From positions 4,990 to 59,147 of the forward strand of contig KE647336.1 of assembly GCA_000447185.1 (NCBI GenBank): 54,158 bases of DNA, read 5' to 3'. Positions within the stretch are counted from its first letter, which is position 1. Each line of letters begins with the position of its first letter. Origin of the DNA: Vairimorpha apis BRL 01 (taxonomy: Eukaryota; Microsporidia; Nosematidae). The translations under genes and the position numbers were made by a program. The notes below the pieces were generated by a model. It did not search any database. It was not told the origin of the DNA and saw only the letters and a list, made by a program, of their open reading frames with translations. Below are positions 1 to 11,030 of this stretch, piece after piece.

Positions 1-460
1 ATGATATTTAAATATTATTAATATTAAATTAAAGTAAAACCAATAATCTTAAATATTATTATAAATATTATATAAAAACATATAAAAATGAAATTGTATA
101 CTATTATATTATTCCACTTTTTTAATAATTTTATATTTTACAAAAATTAAATCAAAATTTCTTCTTTTTGTATAAAACAATAAATTTTTTTTATATAAGT
201 TTTCGTATAAGCATTTAAGTTATACTTTAATAAAAATACTCTTAAAAATTATATCATTTTATATACATTATCATTATATTTTTTATCTGATTAAAAATCT
301 TTAGTTGTCATATAATAAATATTATTACATATGTAAAAATTAATTAAATAATTAAAAATTTAAATTAATTATTAATTTTAATTTAAAGATCTTTTTTTAT
401 TAAAAAAGAAATAATTTTTAAACAAAAAAAATTTACAAATTTAATATTTGTTTTTCTAAT
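1..460. other. AT-rich DNA without a recognisable gene
   Basis: No open frame of note and no recognisable RNA gene. The sequence is almost pure A+T with many short homopolymers. It ends at the palindrome that opens the LTR element at 461. Confidence 0.7.
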
Positions 461-716
461 TGTGGTAAATAATTACCACAATTATTGATAATTTTACAAT
501 TGTTTATTTTTTAATTTATCATTTTTAATTTATCACTTGTTTTGTTTAATTCTAGAAACAAACAAGTATAAATTCAAATTACCCTTAAACGATATACAAT
601 TACGACAGTGATGAATATGAAGAGGAATATGAGTAAAAATAAAGAGCAAGTACATCAAATAAAAAGTTATTTAGAGTTATATTTTAAACACGGGTCGCTC
701 CCGTCAAAACACGTCA
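461..716 (+). repeat. 5' LTR carrying the promoter and the gag start
   Basis: It begins with the perfect palindrome TGTGGTAAATAATTACCACA (461-480). An AT-rich spacer with repeats of AATTTATC follows, then TTCTAGAA (550-557), a TATA-like box (567-574), ACCC (581-584), the gag ATG (611) and the codons for G-S-L-P near 692-703. The end is placed at ACGTCA (711-716) because the 3' LTR and the minus-strand copies end in a similar ACGxCA. A TG start and CA end are normal for LTRs. A long self-complementary start is not. Confidence 0.7.
550..584 (+). promoter_or_regulatory. LTR promoter: TTCTAGAA, TATA-like box, ACCC
   Basis: TTCTAGAA (550-557), TATAAATT (567-574) and ACCC (581-584) stand in fixed order 27 bp before the gag ATG. 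The same order recurs at 2761-2808, in the minus-strand LTRs of 43.7-46.7 kb and at 3130-3166. CCC motifs just upstream of start codons are a known microsporidian feature. TTCTAGAA has the inverted TTC/GAA arrangement of a minimal heat-shock element, but that reading is only inference. Confidence 0.55.
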
Positions 717-2400
717 ATTTGAATTCAAAGACGGAATTAAGAAGCGAAAAAGTCGAAAACAGACGTTACGCTGAAAGTGACTATATTGAACTGGAGAAAC
801 ATATTCCAGGCACAGGTGTCACAATAAAAGAAAAAATTTTAAAAATATCAAATATTTCCTTGGACGTTACACATAAACATTTGAACCAATTCGAAGAAAT
901 CGCTATGACAAATAAATGGACAGATGAGCAGATGGGTCTCATATACCATAGTTTAATTCTAGATCAAAGAAAGGAGGAACTACCCAAGGATTCCTTTTTA
1001 AAATTAAGATTAGCCATATTAAACATACTGTATCCCGTCGAAAATAAAAGGAAAATTATGAGAAATCTCGACAATACAACCCAGATCCAATATTCAAGTA
1101 TAAAAGAATATAAGGAAATGATTGAAAAGAGATTGTTAGAATATAATCACGTTTGCAAATTTAAAAAAGAGAAAACTTAAATAAATTTGAAGAAGTCTTC
1201 ATCAAAGGATTGGGAGACTATACACATTTAGAATTGACTAAGCTCAACGTGATAAATAATAAGGTTAACTATATTTTTGAATATTTATATCAATTAGAAT
1301 GCGAATTGATTGCCAATGGATCAAAGATAAAATCACAACAACAAACTATAACAGGGAATCCAAAATCGGAAACAAATAAAAAATGGTGCAGCTTACATAA
1401 ATTGAATTACAGTCACGACACAAGAAACTGTAATACTCTAAAGAATAAAACAAAAAAAGGTGCATTGAACGATGCGATAAATAAAAATTTAATAATTCAA
1501 GAAACTTCCCAGGAGATCAAAGATGTCAACGGTATAGCGTCTAGAAATATGATAATCAAGGACTATATTAAAGAAAAGGAACAGAATATAGTAAACAAGA
1601 ATGTAAAGGAAAAATTTAACGAAACATTCATTTATAAAGAATCAGAAGATAAATATGTTGAGGTTGACGAAACAGAAGAAATTAAAATAAATACAAAAGA
1701 TACGCAGCAAAAACCATTGATAAAAAATCAAACAAGCCAAGAATTGTTACCAGAGACAAAACTATTAATTATGAAAGAAGAACAAATTCCTACAAAACAT
1801 TTAGAGGTATCTAATAAAATAAATATTTACGAAACAGAAATTAAAAATGAACACACCAATATAAGGTCTATAACAGTAAAAAATGACGGTCATAACATAA
1901 AACTTAAATTTCATAAAACAAAAACATACAGGCATTGCAAAACGACTAACAATAAACATTTAGTTAAAATAAATCATCTTAAATACAATAATAATAATAA
2001 TAAGGAACGAGATTTAATGAAAAAGCCGGATAAAGACAAAACAACTAGAAAATTATATAAAAAATATTTAGAAAGAAAGTAAAATTAAAATTATTTAGAA
2101 AGTATTTTAAGACAAAGAGGAAAAAAGAAAACGTAAGGACAGACGAAATCATAAAAAGTAAATTTCGACCACCCCCTATTATAAAAAGAAATAAGATTAT
2201 AAATTTTGATCAAAATAACAACAATCAATTTAAAAACTTAATAAACAGAAGTCGAGAAGAGATAATTTCACAAGCTTAGTATGATTATAGCAACGTTGTT
2301 GCAAAATATATAAATAAACTAATTCTAAAAATAAAAGAGGCAGGATATATCTGTACATTCGCGATATATTTTAAAAACCACGAGGGTACATCCTATACAT
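611..2400 (+). pseudogene. Gag relic of a Ty3/Gypsy-like element
   Basis: Gag forms the retroelement capsid and its zinc knuckle packages element RNA. The first frame runs from the ATG at 611 to a stop at 1178-1180. Its sense continues one frame back at the A6 run 1163-1168, giving a second long frame that ends at 2080-2082. After another shift of the same sign near 2060-2080 a third frame runs to about 2400 with one TAG at 2278-2280. At 1384-1431 lies WCSLHKLNYSHDTRNC, a C-x2-H-x5-H-x4-C knuckle followed by N-T-L-K, like Gypsy-type gag proteins. The rest is lysine- and asparagine-rich and probably helical. The N-terminus through G-S-L-P lies inside the LTR. GTG at 608 precedes ATG 611; the ATG is the likelier start. 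Two frame breaks and a stop make it a pseudogene unless slippage reads through. Confidence 0.7.
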
Positions 2401-2455
2401 AAATCATAATAAGATATAAAGAATGCTTAATTATGAATAATAATGATAGTAATAA

Positions 2456-2671
2456 AAATATGAAATTTATAATCTATATAAAAACACATTAAATTTAAAC
2501 ACCTTTTTTAAGGAAAGTAAAATAAATTATATTAAGGTAGATGAGTATTGTAAAGAGAAATTATATGGTTTAAAAAGGTTAGAGCCTATATATACTGGAT
2601 ACAAAGAAGTGCTGGCGGTAAAACTTAAAGGAAATAGAAACTGGACGCATGTAAAAAACATAAAGTTTTGA
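2456..2671 (+). pseudogene. Integrase C-terminal (SH3-like) relic, end of pol
   Basis: A frame open from about 2456 ends with TGA at 2669-2671, 12 bp before the 3' LTR. It contains LEPIYTGYKEVLAV and, a little further on, NRNWTHVKNIKF. Ty3/Gypsy integrases end with a small beta-barrel domain of pattern P-x-Y-x-G-P-Y-x-V followed by V-x-V-x-x-x-K, and this fits, including its place next to the LTR. In the same frame sense-like codons continue past the TGA up to the LTR palindrome. The catalytic integrase core is absent, consistent with a large internal deletion. Confidence 0.5.
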
Positions 2672-2683
2672 AAAGGGGTAGAC

Positions 2684-2932
2684 TGTGGTATAATCCACAT
2701 GTCAAACATTTATTTGTTTATTTAATTTATTCGTTAATTTATCTTTAAATTTAAAAAGGGTCTAGAACAAAAAATAGACAAAAATAAATATAAAAGAAGA
2801 TTAACCCCACGACACATGCGCAGAATGTATCGAGCAGAAGAGAAAGCATACGCAACGCAAGAGAACAAACCATTAATAAAAATTATTTAGAATTTTATTT
2901 TAAATTCGGGTCGCTCCCGAGAAATTACGCCA
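2684..2932 (+). repeat. 3' LTR of the same element
   Basis: Starts with the palindrome TGTGGTATAATCCACA (2684-2699). TCTAGAA (2761-2767), TATAAAAG (2789-2796), ACCCC (2804-2808) and an ATG (2816) follow in the order seen in the 5' LTR. Near 2884-2931 the codons spell an N-Y-L-E-F-Y-F-K-F-G-S-L-P pattern, in a different frame from the ATG. It is clearly diverged from the 5' LTR, so the insertion is not recent. Confidence 0.65.
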
Positions 2933-3098
2933 AATACACATAACTAATTGTTTAAATTAAAAAATAATAAAGTTTATATATTTTATACTTAAAATAGTAA
3001 GTTTAATAAATTCATAACTTAATATAGTTTGAAATATTAATACTAAATATAAGTAGATAAATATTATAAACCTTACCATATATATTTAAAATATAAAT

Positions 3099-3166
3099 AA
3101 CATCATTAAATCTGATGTTACTTTTTTAAGGGTTAACATCTATTTATAGTTTTTTTATTCTAGAAA
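3099..3166 (-). promoter_or_regulatory. Orphan LTR promoter module on the minus strand
   Basis: Read on the minus strand: TTCTAGAA within 3158-3166, a TATA-like box (3141-3148), then AACCC (3130-3133 and adjoining), the order used by the LTRs. No start palindrome and no gag N-terminus are attached. The adjacent AACATCA ... TGATGTT at 3099-3119 can form a 7-bp stem and is followed by T6, which could terminate a plus-strand transcript. Probably an LTR fragment, though chance cannot be excluded in such AT-rich DNA. Confidence 0.3.
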
Positions 3167-5380
3167 TTTATTAAATTAAAAAGATAATAAAAATAAAAAA
3201 ACATATTTTAATATACTTTAATGAAACAGTTGTATTATTTTTTAATATAAATATGTTTTTAAAACTTAAAAGTAAAAAAAGAAGTTTATATTATACTATT
3301 CCTGTTTATAAAATTTACAACAAAAGTAATAAAGAATTTGTCAAAAAAAAAATTGACAATAAATTTTTTTATATTTATATATTTATAAATAATAATATGA
3401 TTTACATAGTTATGTATAACATTTTTTTTAAAAGTACATTACATCTTAATTAATATTAAAATTATTATAAATTAACACTTTAACTCTCAAATATTTGAAA
3501 TGATATTTTATAAAATAATTATAAACTTAATTATTTATAAACCTAAGAAAAAATTATAAATACAATTTTCCATGTGTATATAAATAAATTACTCTTTATT
3601 TTAAATATTTTATATTTTAATTGAAAATTCATAAAAATTAATTAGTTTTGATGTTTTAAATTGTTTAATTTAAGAAAAAAAATTAAATATTTTAAAAAAA
3701 ATTTCTACAAAAAAATTATAAAAACATAGCAAACTCAAAACTAAATCATATATTTAATAGTATTATTTAAATAAGATATAAGTTAACTTCAAAAAAATTT
3801 CATCAAGTAAACCAAAATACTGTTGTTGTTGTTCTGTTTAATTAATATTAAATATTTATTTTCAAATAAACTTATCATTTTAAATGTATATTTGTCATAT
3901 TACATTAAACAGTCTAAACGAGTAACAATACATTTTTGATAATGTTTAATTTTATTAAAAAAATATATACTATATGTTATCATATTTGTTATATTGTAAA
4001 TAAATTAAAAAAAATTAATTTAAAGTTAAATTTTGCTATAATATACTTATTATATTGCATTGTATATAGACTATAAATTAATTTTACACGACTTTTTTTA
4101 TAACTCAAATTGTGTAAAAATATTAAAAAATGTTTTTTGATAATAAAAAATAAATATCGTTCAAATATTTTAATCTACATTTAAGATAAATTGTATTTAT
4201 AAATTAAAAATATTGATTTGTATCATATGTAAATTGCTAAAATTTAACAATTTATATATATATAATTTTAAATTATTATACGAAAACAAATTATAAGCTT
4301 AAAGATTTTTCAGTATCAAATATTTTAAAAGTATAAATTAACAGTTCTTTTTTTACATCTTCAAAAATTAGATATAAAATTTATATATAAAAATTTAAAA
4401 TAATTAAAATTTGAATAGTAATATTTTTGTTGATATAGTTTATTACAAAAAATTTTAATAAGCGCTTATATATATATAATAAAAGAATTAATAATTTCTT
4501 ATATAAAGCAATTCTAAAAACAAAATTTATATATTATTTTTTAAAAAAAATATATAGTTTTTGATTTATACTATAATAAGTTGTGTTTTTTTGTTTCTAA
4601 TTTATTCTAAAAAAAAATTAAAATAAATATATTTTTATAAAAACATCCGATCTAATTAATATTTTATTAAAAAAACACAAATTATACAAATAAAATTTAA
4701 TGTTTTAACTAAAAAATATATAGGTTTTAAATCATCAAAACGTGTTTTAATATAATGTTTATTGTAATATTGTTCATATAAAATTTTATAATTTTTCAAT
4801 CATATCAATATTTGAACTTTATTTACTTATAGTTTTATTATATTTATCATCACAGATAATTCAAATATTTGTAATATTTACACAATATAACTTTGAAATT
4901 CTTATATTATACAGTTTATAATACTTATTTAAATTACTTTTAAATTAATTTCAGGTTATCATTATTCTCTAACAAATTTGTTTTCGAAACTACTAATATA
5001 TTGTATAAAAAAATAAACTATATAAATTTTTTTAAATGTAATTTATTTATAAACAAATTTAAACAAATATTTTTTATATTTAAAATTTTGTAAATCAATA
5101 AACTTGCAGAACATTATCAAAAGATAGATTTAAGTTAAAAAAAATTATAAATAAAAAAAATATCTTTGTAAAAATAAAAGTAAAATCTATGATATTATAT
5201 CTTTTTGAAAAACTAAAATCATATTGTATCACATTTTATATATTATAAAAACAATTATAAATATTGTAAGATTATAATTGAATTTTAATTAAAAAAACTG
5301 ATTTATTCTCCTACTTGATTATATATTATAAATTTTGAAGTATTTTATCATAATTTTATTTTAAACTTTTTAAATTTCTT
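3167..5380. other. AT-rich desert
   Basis: Nothing recognisable. A 66-codon frame at 3253-3453 is rich in K, N, I, Y and F with no start signal and is within what chance gives at this composition. Confidence 0.7.
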
Positions 5381-6828
5381 GTTACTATATTTTTCTAAAT
5401 GTATGTTATTTATACATTTCATCGCAGCTCTTTATATCTTATTTTATCTGTTTATAGACCTACATTTTATTCTATCATTTTGAGTAATAGATTGTAAATG
5501 CATCAAAGTTACTTTTAATTCTAGATCTTGAGCGTAATTTAATTATATATACCTAAACATATGTTTTCATACTAAATTTTTAAATTATTATTGTTATTGT
5601 TTCTTGTATTCTTTTAAATTTATTTATGAATGATTAATTTTCTTAGTTGTTTATTCTCAATAATATTAGAAGATATTGTTAAATAATATCAATTTCAGGA
5701 AAATTTCCATTTCTTATCATGTAAAAAAATATATTAAGATTGTAGTATTCTATATCGATAACTGTTTATATTAAATTTTGCTTGAATTCATGTTTTGTCA
5801 TTTATATCACTTTTCGTTACAGAATGTAATTTTATTATTCTACTTAAAATAATTTGTTTGAATTATAAGAGGTGTGTTCATCTAATTATCTAATTTTGTC
5901 TTTTTACATAACAAAATTCCAAAATTTAATCACGCTCTTTGGTCGAAAAGTTTATCGTCTTTACATGAGATTTATAAAGAATATATTTTCTCCACCGTCC
6001 AAAGAATATATTTCATCTTACAGGATTAAATATGCCGCTTTAGACTTAGAATGATTTAACTCTTTTTTCATCTTCATTAAGAATTTCTTTTATTATCGAT
6101 ATGTCATTTTATATGTTTATATAACCTTACGTGATTAGTTTATCTATCAATCTCGTTGTAAAGTATTTAATATTGCAATGTCAATAGCGTATAAAGTAAC
6201 CATATATTTATAATTTGAAACATCGTTTTAAGAAACCATACTATTTGAGAAGATTGGATTTGTTATTCTATTTTTTTCAGTATTGTAGCATGTCATTATT
6301 AAAATATTTATAGATAAAAAAAGAGTTATACATATTTTTATTCATGAGTTAAAATATGAAAGATCATTTCTTATTTCATTTCTTAGTAGATATAATTTCT
6401 TCTCGCAGGCTAATGTAAAGGAATATTGTGCTTTTTAGACATCTAATGAATTAAAAAATCAAAATATTTATAGTTTTTTAGGTCTAATTTTAAATGATAC
6501 ACAAGGTTATTATTAATAGATTGCATGTTTGTTGACGACTTTTATTATTTTGAACCATTTAACCTAGCCATACAAACTCTGTCGATATTAGAATTTCAAT
6601 ATTTATCTTTATATAAAATAAGATTTTGACAATACTAAAAAAGTCTTTTATACCTAATTATATTATCTTTGTAATCAGCAATTACAATGACATTCATTTG
6701 TACTCAATACAAATAGTCGAAAATTTTTACGATTGTCCTCTATGCCAAATTATTCACAAGTTTTTAGTTTCTTTGATAATTATCCTAATATCACCTCAAT
6801 TGTCTTGTAAGACATTAATGTTATTAGT

Positions 6829-7350
6829 AAAAAATGGTTTATTACGAACAACTGAATGTCTATTTGTATACCTACATTAATGTACTTTGACTTGAATTTC
6901 TGCTTTAAAGATTTATACATTAGACAACAAAAGAAGAGTGTAAGTCAAAGATTAATATTTATTTCACTTCCTTTAAAAGATCAAAAATGATCCGTTATCA
7001 TGATGTTCAACTATTTAATATAGCTTGTAGGAATTCTATAATTAATCGTGGCATATTAATTTTCTTTATGCAAAATAAGAAGTAATAACTTTTACTAAGT
7101 TGTAGTTTTTTTTTACATTAATACTCATCGGTTTAAGATAATTATTGATCTTTTTATTAAAAATATTTTTAACATAACTTGTTCTTTTGCTCCTTTGATA
7201 ATCATACTTTACGAACTGGTTGTATTTTAATAACCTTAGAATCTCTACGATTAATTTCAAAACTTCAGATGTAAATTAAGTTATAAGTTTAAAGTGGTTC
7301 GAAATGTAGTGAAAGATATGAAATTTTTCATCAATATATATATCCTTATG
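6829..7350 (-). pseudogene. Degenerate retroviral-type integrase
   Basis: A 64-codon minus-strand frame (7260 to 7066) plus the codons upstream reads with the rhythm of an integrase core: TSEVLKLIVEIL, then about 25 residues on FNKKINNYLK and I-N-V-K-K-N-Y-N. Gypsy-type cores have TS-x-x-V-x-x-x-I, then D-N-G-x-E-F, N-x-x-x-x-x-Y-L and Y-N-P at similar spacing. Downstream, at 6864 to 6829, NRHSVVRNKPFF matches the usual post-core N-x-x-H-S-x-x-x-x-x-P-F. The catalytic D and E are not preserved and stops separate the pieces, so it is dead. The match is by eye only. Confidence 0.4.
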
Positions 7351-9119
7351 CTATTATAAAAAAATAATATTATGAAACAATTTTCTTAAAAAAAGTTATA
7401 AATATTATCTAATACAAATATTTTTTAGTTTTGAGTATATTTTAAATCATGAATTGAAAAAAATATTTGTTTTTTAAATATAGAAAGGTAATATTAAAGA
7501 TGACATTAAAGAAATAACCTACATCAGTGAAACTAAACTGCTCTAACAAAACAAGATAAAATGATATTATTTCTTTTTTTATCTACCATAAGATCAATTT
7601 TTTAATAATCTTCAAGTTGTTTTATAAATAATAAATATATAGAAACATATCAATAAATGCAATATTTATTTTCTTTCGATTATAAACAAATCTCTAACTT
7701 CTTTGTATAGACCCTGATCTTTCAGAATAAACAGTAATAACTTTATGTAAATCATGATATACGCAAACTTAGATGTCTAACAAATGCATATTTATTGAAT
7801 TAAGCTTTCTTAAAACTGAAATATTTGTAAAGTTTTTACTTTTATATAAATTCTAATTTGATACTCAGGTAATTAATCTTTGAAAAGATATTCTTTTTTA
7901 TACCGAAGGTTTCTCCTTATTTCTGGATTCCATCTTGTAAATAATTTACTGTTAGGAATATTCGCGCCATATATTATAAGTATAGAGAATTTTCATCAAT
8001 ATAACTTTACATTTAACATATTAAAACTTCAATTTAAAGGACGTCAACTTTTAAGAATTTAATTGGTTTTTTTTATCATAACCGAACATCTTTATTATAA
8101 GCAATTTTCTTATTATTGATGTTTCATATATTTAGTTGTATCAACATAGATGTCTCAAACTGAAACTCAGAGAGACAATCTGATGTCTACTTGCAATAAT
8201 TTTTTCACTTTTAAAGTTTAATGTTAACTACATGGCCCCTTTCTTCTCTTAAAAGTATTTTATACGAATTAAAGTTTGTTTATAAGATATTACTAATGTC
8301 TGACCATTTAGACTCCAACTTGCATATATTTTTCTGCTATGTGCATACACTACTAAATCATTTTTTTCTTAGTTGCAGTTCATTTAATTGCTTTATTCTT
8401 TAGGTTTTAATATATGTGCTTTAGTGTTTTTGGCCTTATTTTTTATCTCTATGCACCATATGCTTATTGATCATTTTTGTTCAGTCATCAAATTAGTGTA
8501 TTCTCCAAGCTAGACTCAAAGTGTAAGCACGTTATTGTTTAGTTTTTAGACAAGATGTAGCTCATGATTGCTTTCTGAGGCGATGTGCCCAATTAAATTC
8601 ATCGTACTTTGAGACATACTGAAACTTGTTTAATAAAATCTATTAAGTTGCTTGAATAGTTTTGTTGTGTTTGTTTGTACGTATACTATATCCTCTGTTA
8701 TAATTTTAAATGACTATACATCTGAAGAATCAGGCCATTATTTAATTTATTTCCATTATTTTAGGACATTTTTTGTAAACCATGCTTTTGATTTTTAAAT
8801 CTTTTATAACTCTTACAACAAGTATCATACCTTTGCTCTCGAGCGGCATAACTTCTGATCACTTAAAATAATGATCAACATCGGTATTATGAATCTATAT
8901 TAAAGATCACTTATTAAGATAAGTCCGTATCTTCTGCAAAGACAGTATTTTAAATTTCATCTTATACACTTATTTCTTATTTGATATTCAAAATCACGAT
9001 TTTAAAGGTCTATAACCTTCGATACTTTTACATGTAAAATAGATTTCATTCAAAGTAAAGTTTACTTGCATATTCAATTAGATAATTTTCTTCATTTCAC
9101 CCTGTAGTGTTTTTATAGC

Positions 9120-9480
9120 ATTTTATTTTAACATTCTCGATTTAAGATGTTGTCTCGTTATCCCAGAGATCCTATCAAAGAAGCCTAACGTGGTATTCTG
9201 ATTTTCGTACTTCATTTTTGCAAACATTTAAATCATAGTTAATGCAATCTTTTTATTACAAATCTTTTTTAAACTGATTTACTAAAACGTCTCTTGAGAC
9301 AGCTGGCTTAATCGAAATGATTAGAGCTCGGCTTATTCTCAAATTCCAATCCTAAAAGTGTACATGGTTCTCGATTATTTTTATCTATTGATGATGCCAG
9401 TTTCTTTTATATTCCTAATGTTTAATTCTGGGTCCATCTTCGTATCACTCTTAAATATAACATTGTGTTTGCGTTGTTGC
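9120..9480 (-). pseudogene. Unassigned decayed coding stretch
   Basis: One minus-strand frame across this interval has few stops for its length and a balanced residue mix with charged, aromatic and cysteine residues, unlike the K/N/I/F frames that chance produces here. I recognise no domain. If the integrase relic downstream belongs to the same element, this would be gag or early pol, but nothing in the residues proves it. Confidence 0.2.
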
Positions 9481-10099
9481 CATATTGTTGTTATGATTAT
9501 AACAGAGCATTCTTATAAAAAACAATTTTTTTATATTTTACATTAACGCAGGAGACTCAAACCGAACGTGAGACATACAATTCGAAGTCTACCTAATACA
9601 AATATTATTCTTGTTTTTTCTTTATCCTTAACTCTTTCTTCCTTTAAATAATATGTTTTTCCCTAAATATTTAAAAAGTTTGTATGTAATTTTTAACTAA
9701 AAATTGTCTACTATCTTCTACCAATTTTTGACTGTTTTTCTCCTTTCTGATTATCCGTTTAAATTTTCGAGTCCTGAACTTTTTCAGTTACATGTTGTAA
9801 TAACTTTCTGTGTTCTTTTTTTAAATTTCTTGATCTACATTAAATATTAATTTACAACTAAAATATATCTTCTTTATTTACACATTTTGGAATTTTAATA
9901 ATTCTAGATATGACATATAGAAGCGCTTGATAATACTACTCTGTTACATTAGACTATGCATTTTTTAAAAGTGCTGTTACAGAAACAGAGATAAAGATTG
10001 GAAATATATTTGTATTCTATCCAATTTTGAGTTCTTAAATACAAGTTTTGCCTTCCTGGTTTATTTCAGCATTTTTATTTGATGCTCATGTTTTTCTGT

Positions 10100-11030
10100 C
10101 TGCTTATTTATCTTTAAACTAATTAAATAATGTTGAAATTAATATTTCTTTTGGTATTTTGTTGAATGATATTATTGTATGTGTATATAATTTCTTATTT
10201 TTAAATATTTATTAATTATTCATTACCAATATATTTTTATCGTTATATTTACCTTACATATGATTTTTTATTTCATTTTGTAAAATTTTAAACGAATAAA
10301 CAAATTAATTTATATAATTAAAACGTTTATATTATCATTTACATTTAAAGCACTTAATTTAATAAAATTTAAAATATTTTTCTATTATTAATATTCATTG
10401 AAAATATTATTAGTTGAAATTTAGTTTTTTATTAATATTATAATCACCTTCTTATGATATAATTTTTTATTATTAAACAATTGCACTGTGATTATCAAAA
10501 GTTTTTTCAAATTTTATATTATCACATTTTATTATATAATTATAACCATCTTTCATGTATTTTTAACATATAATTTTTGCTTTTGAATATTTTTAAACTA
10601 TTATCAAAATCAATTTTACACGATGATAAAATAATATATAAAAAACAAGATAAGTAAATGTTGTTTTAATACTTAAATATGTTTTAAATACATATTTTAA
10701 TAAGAAAAAAATTATAAATTTTTGGAATTCTCAATCTACAAATTAATTTTTTTTAAAAAATCAATATTTTAAATATATATTGTCTAAAAATATTTTCATT
10801 ACCAGTAATTTTCATTAATGGAATTATTTTTGTTTTATATAATTAATTTTTTGAATAATTCAAATAAATATATAAATATTGTATTTTATATTTACATCTA
10901 AAAATAAATAGAAAGAAAACTATAGTATGAATAGTTTAAATTAAACTTAATACAACATTTTGGATGAAATAAATATAATAATAAATGTTTTAAAATAACA
11001 AAATAAATACTAAAAATTCTTAAATCATTA
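10100..11030. other. AT-rich DNA between two islands
   Basis: Very high A+T, no open frame of interest, no recognisable RNA or element ends. Confidence 0.7.

Larger units (their letters stand above)
461..2932 (+). mobile_element. Ty3/Gypsy-like LTR retrotransposon, internally deleted
   Basis: Two direct repeats of about 250 bp (461-716 and 2684-2932) flank a gag relic and a short piece resembling an integrase C-terminus. Both repeats begin with a TGTGG/CCACA palindrome, share an AT-rich spacer, a TCTAGAA box, a TATA-like box and a CCC motif, and encode the same gag N-terminal pattern with G-S-L-P. I see no protease, reverse transcriptase, RNase H or integrase core between them, so the copy has lost most of pol and could only move with help from a relative. 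No primer-binding site starting with TGG follows the left LTR, and I found no clear target-site duplication. Family placement rests on the gag zinc knuckle and the integrase tail, so Ty3/Gypsy is likely rather than proven. Confidence 0.7.
5380..10100 (-). mobile_element. Eroded retroelement-like island, probably an LTR element pol region
   Basis: Composition changes abruptly at both ends: this 4.7-kb block has clearly more G and C than its flanks but no intact frame. On the minus strand, 6829-7350 retains an integrase-like stretch. Minus-strand stretches near 9.12-9.48 kb and 8.8 kb also have protein-like composition broken by stops, the latter with closely spaced cysteines followed by lysines. 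The length fits a complete Ty3/Gypsy element. No LTR palindrome was found at either edge, so borders and class are tentative. It could be a composite of several elements. Confidence 0.35.

Noticed and set aside
461..480. Palindrome as a rho-independent terminator or bacterial operator
   Set aside because: No T-run follows consistently, the genome is eukaryotic in character, and the palindrome is the conserved start of a repeated LTR unit.
2527..2709. 60-codon minus-strand ORF
   Set aside because: Antisense of the integrase C-terminal relic.
3253..3453. 66-codon plus-strand ORF
   Set aside because: Composition almost only K, N, I, Y, F; no start motif, no domain; within chance expectation for this AT content.
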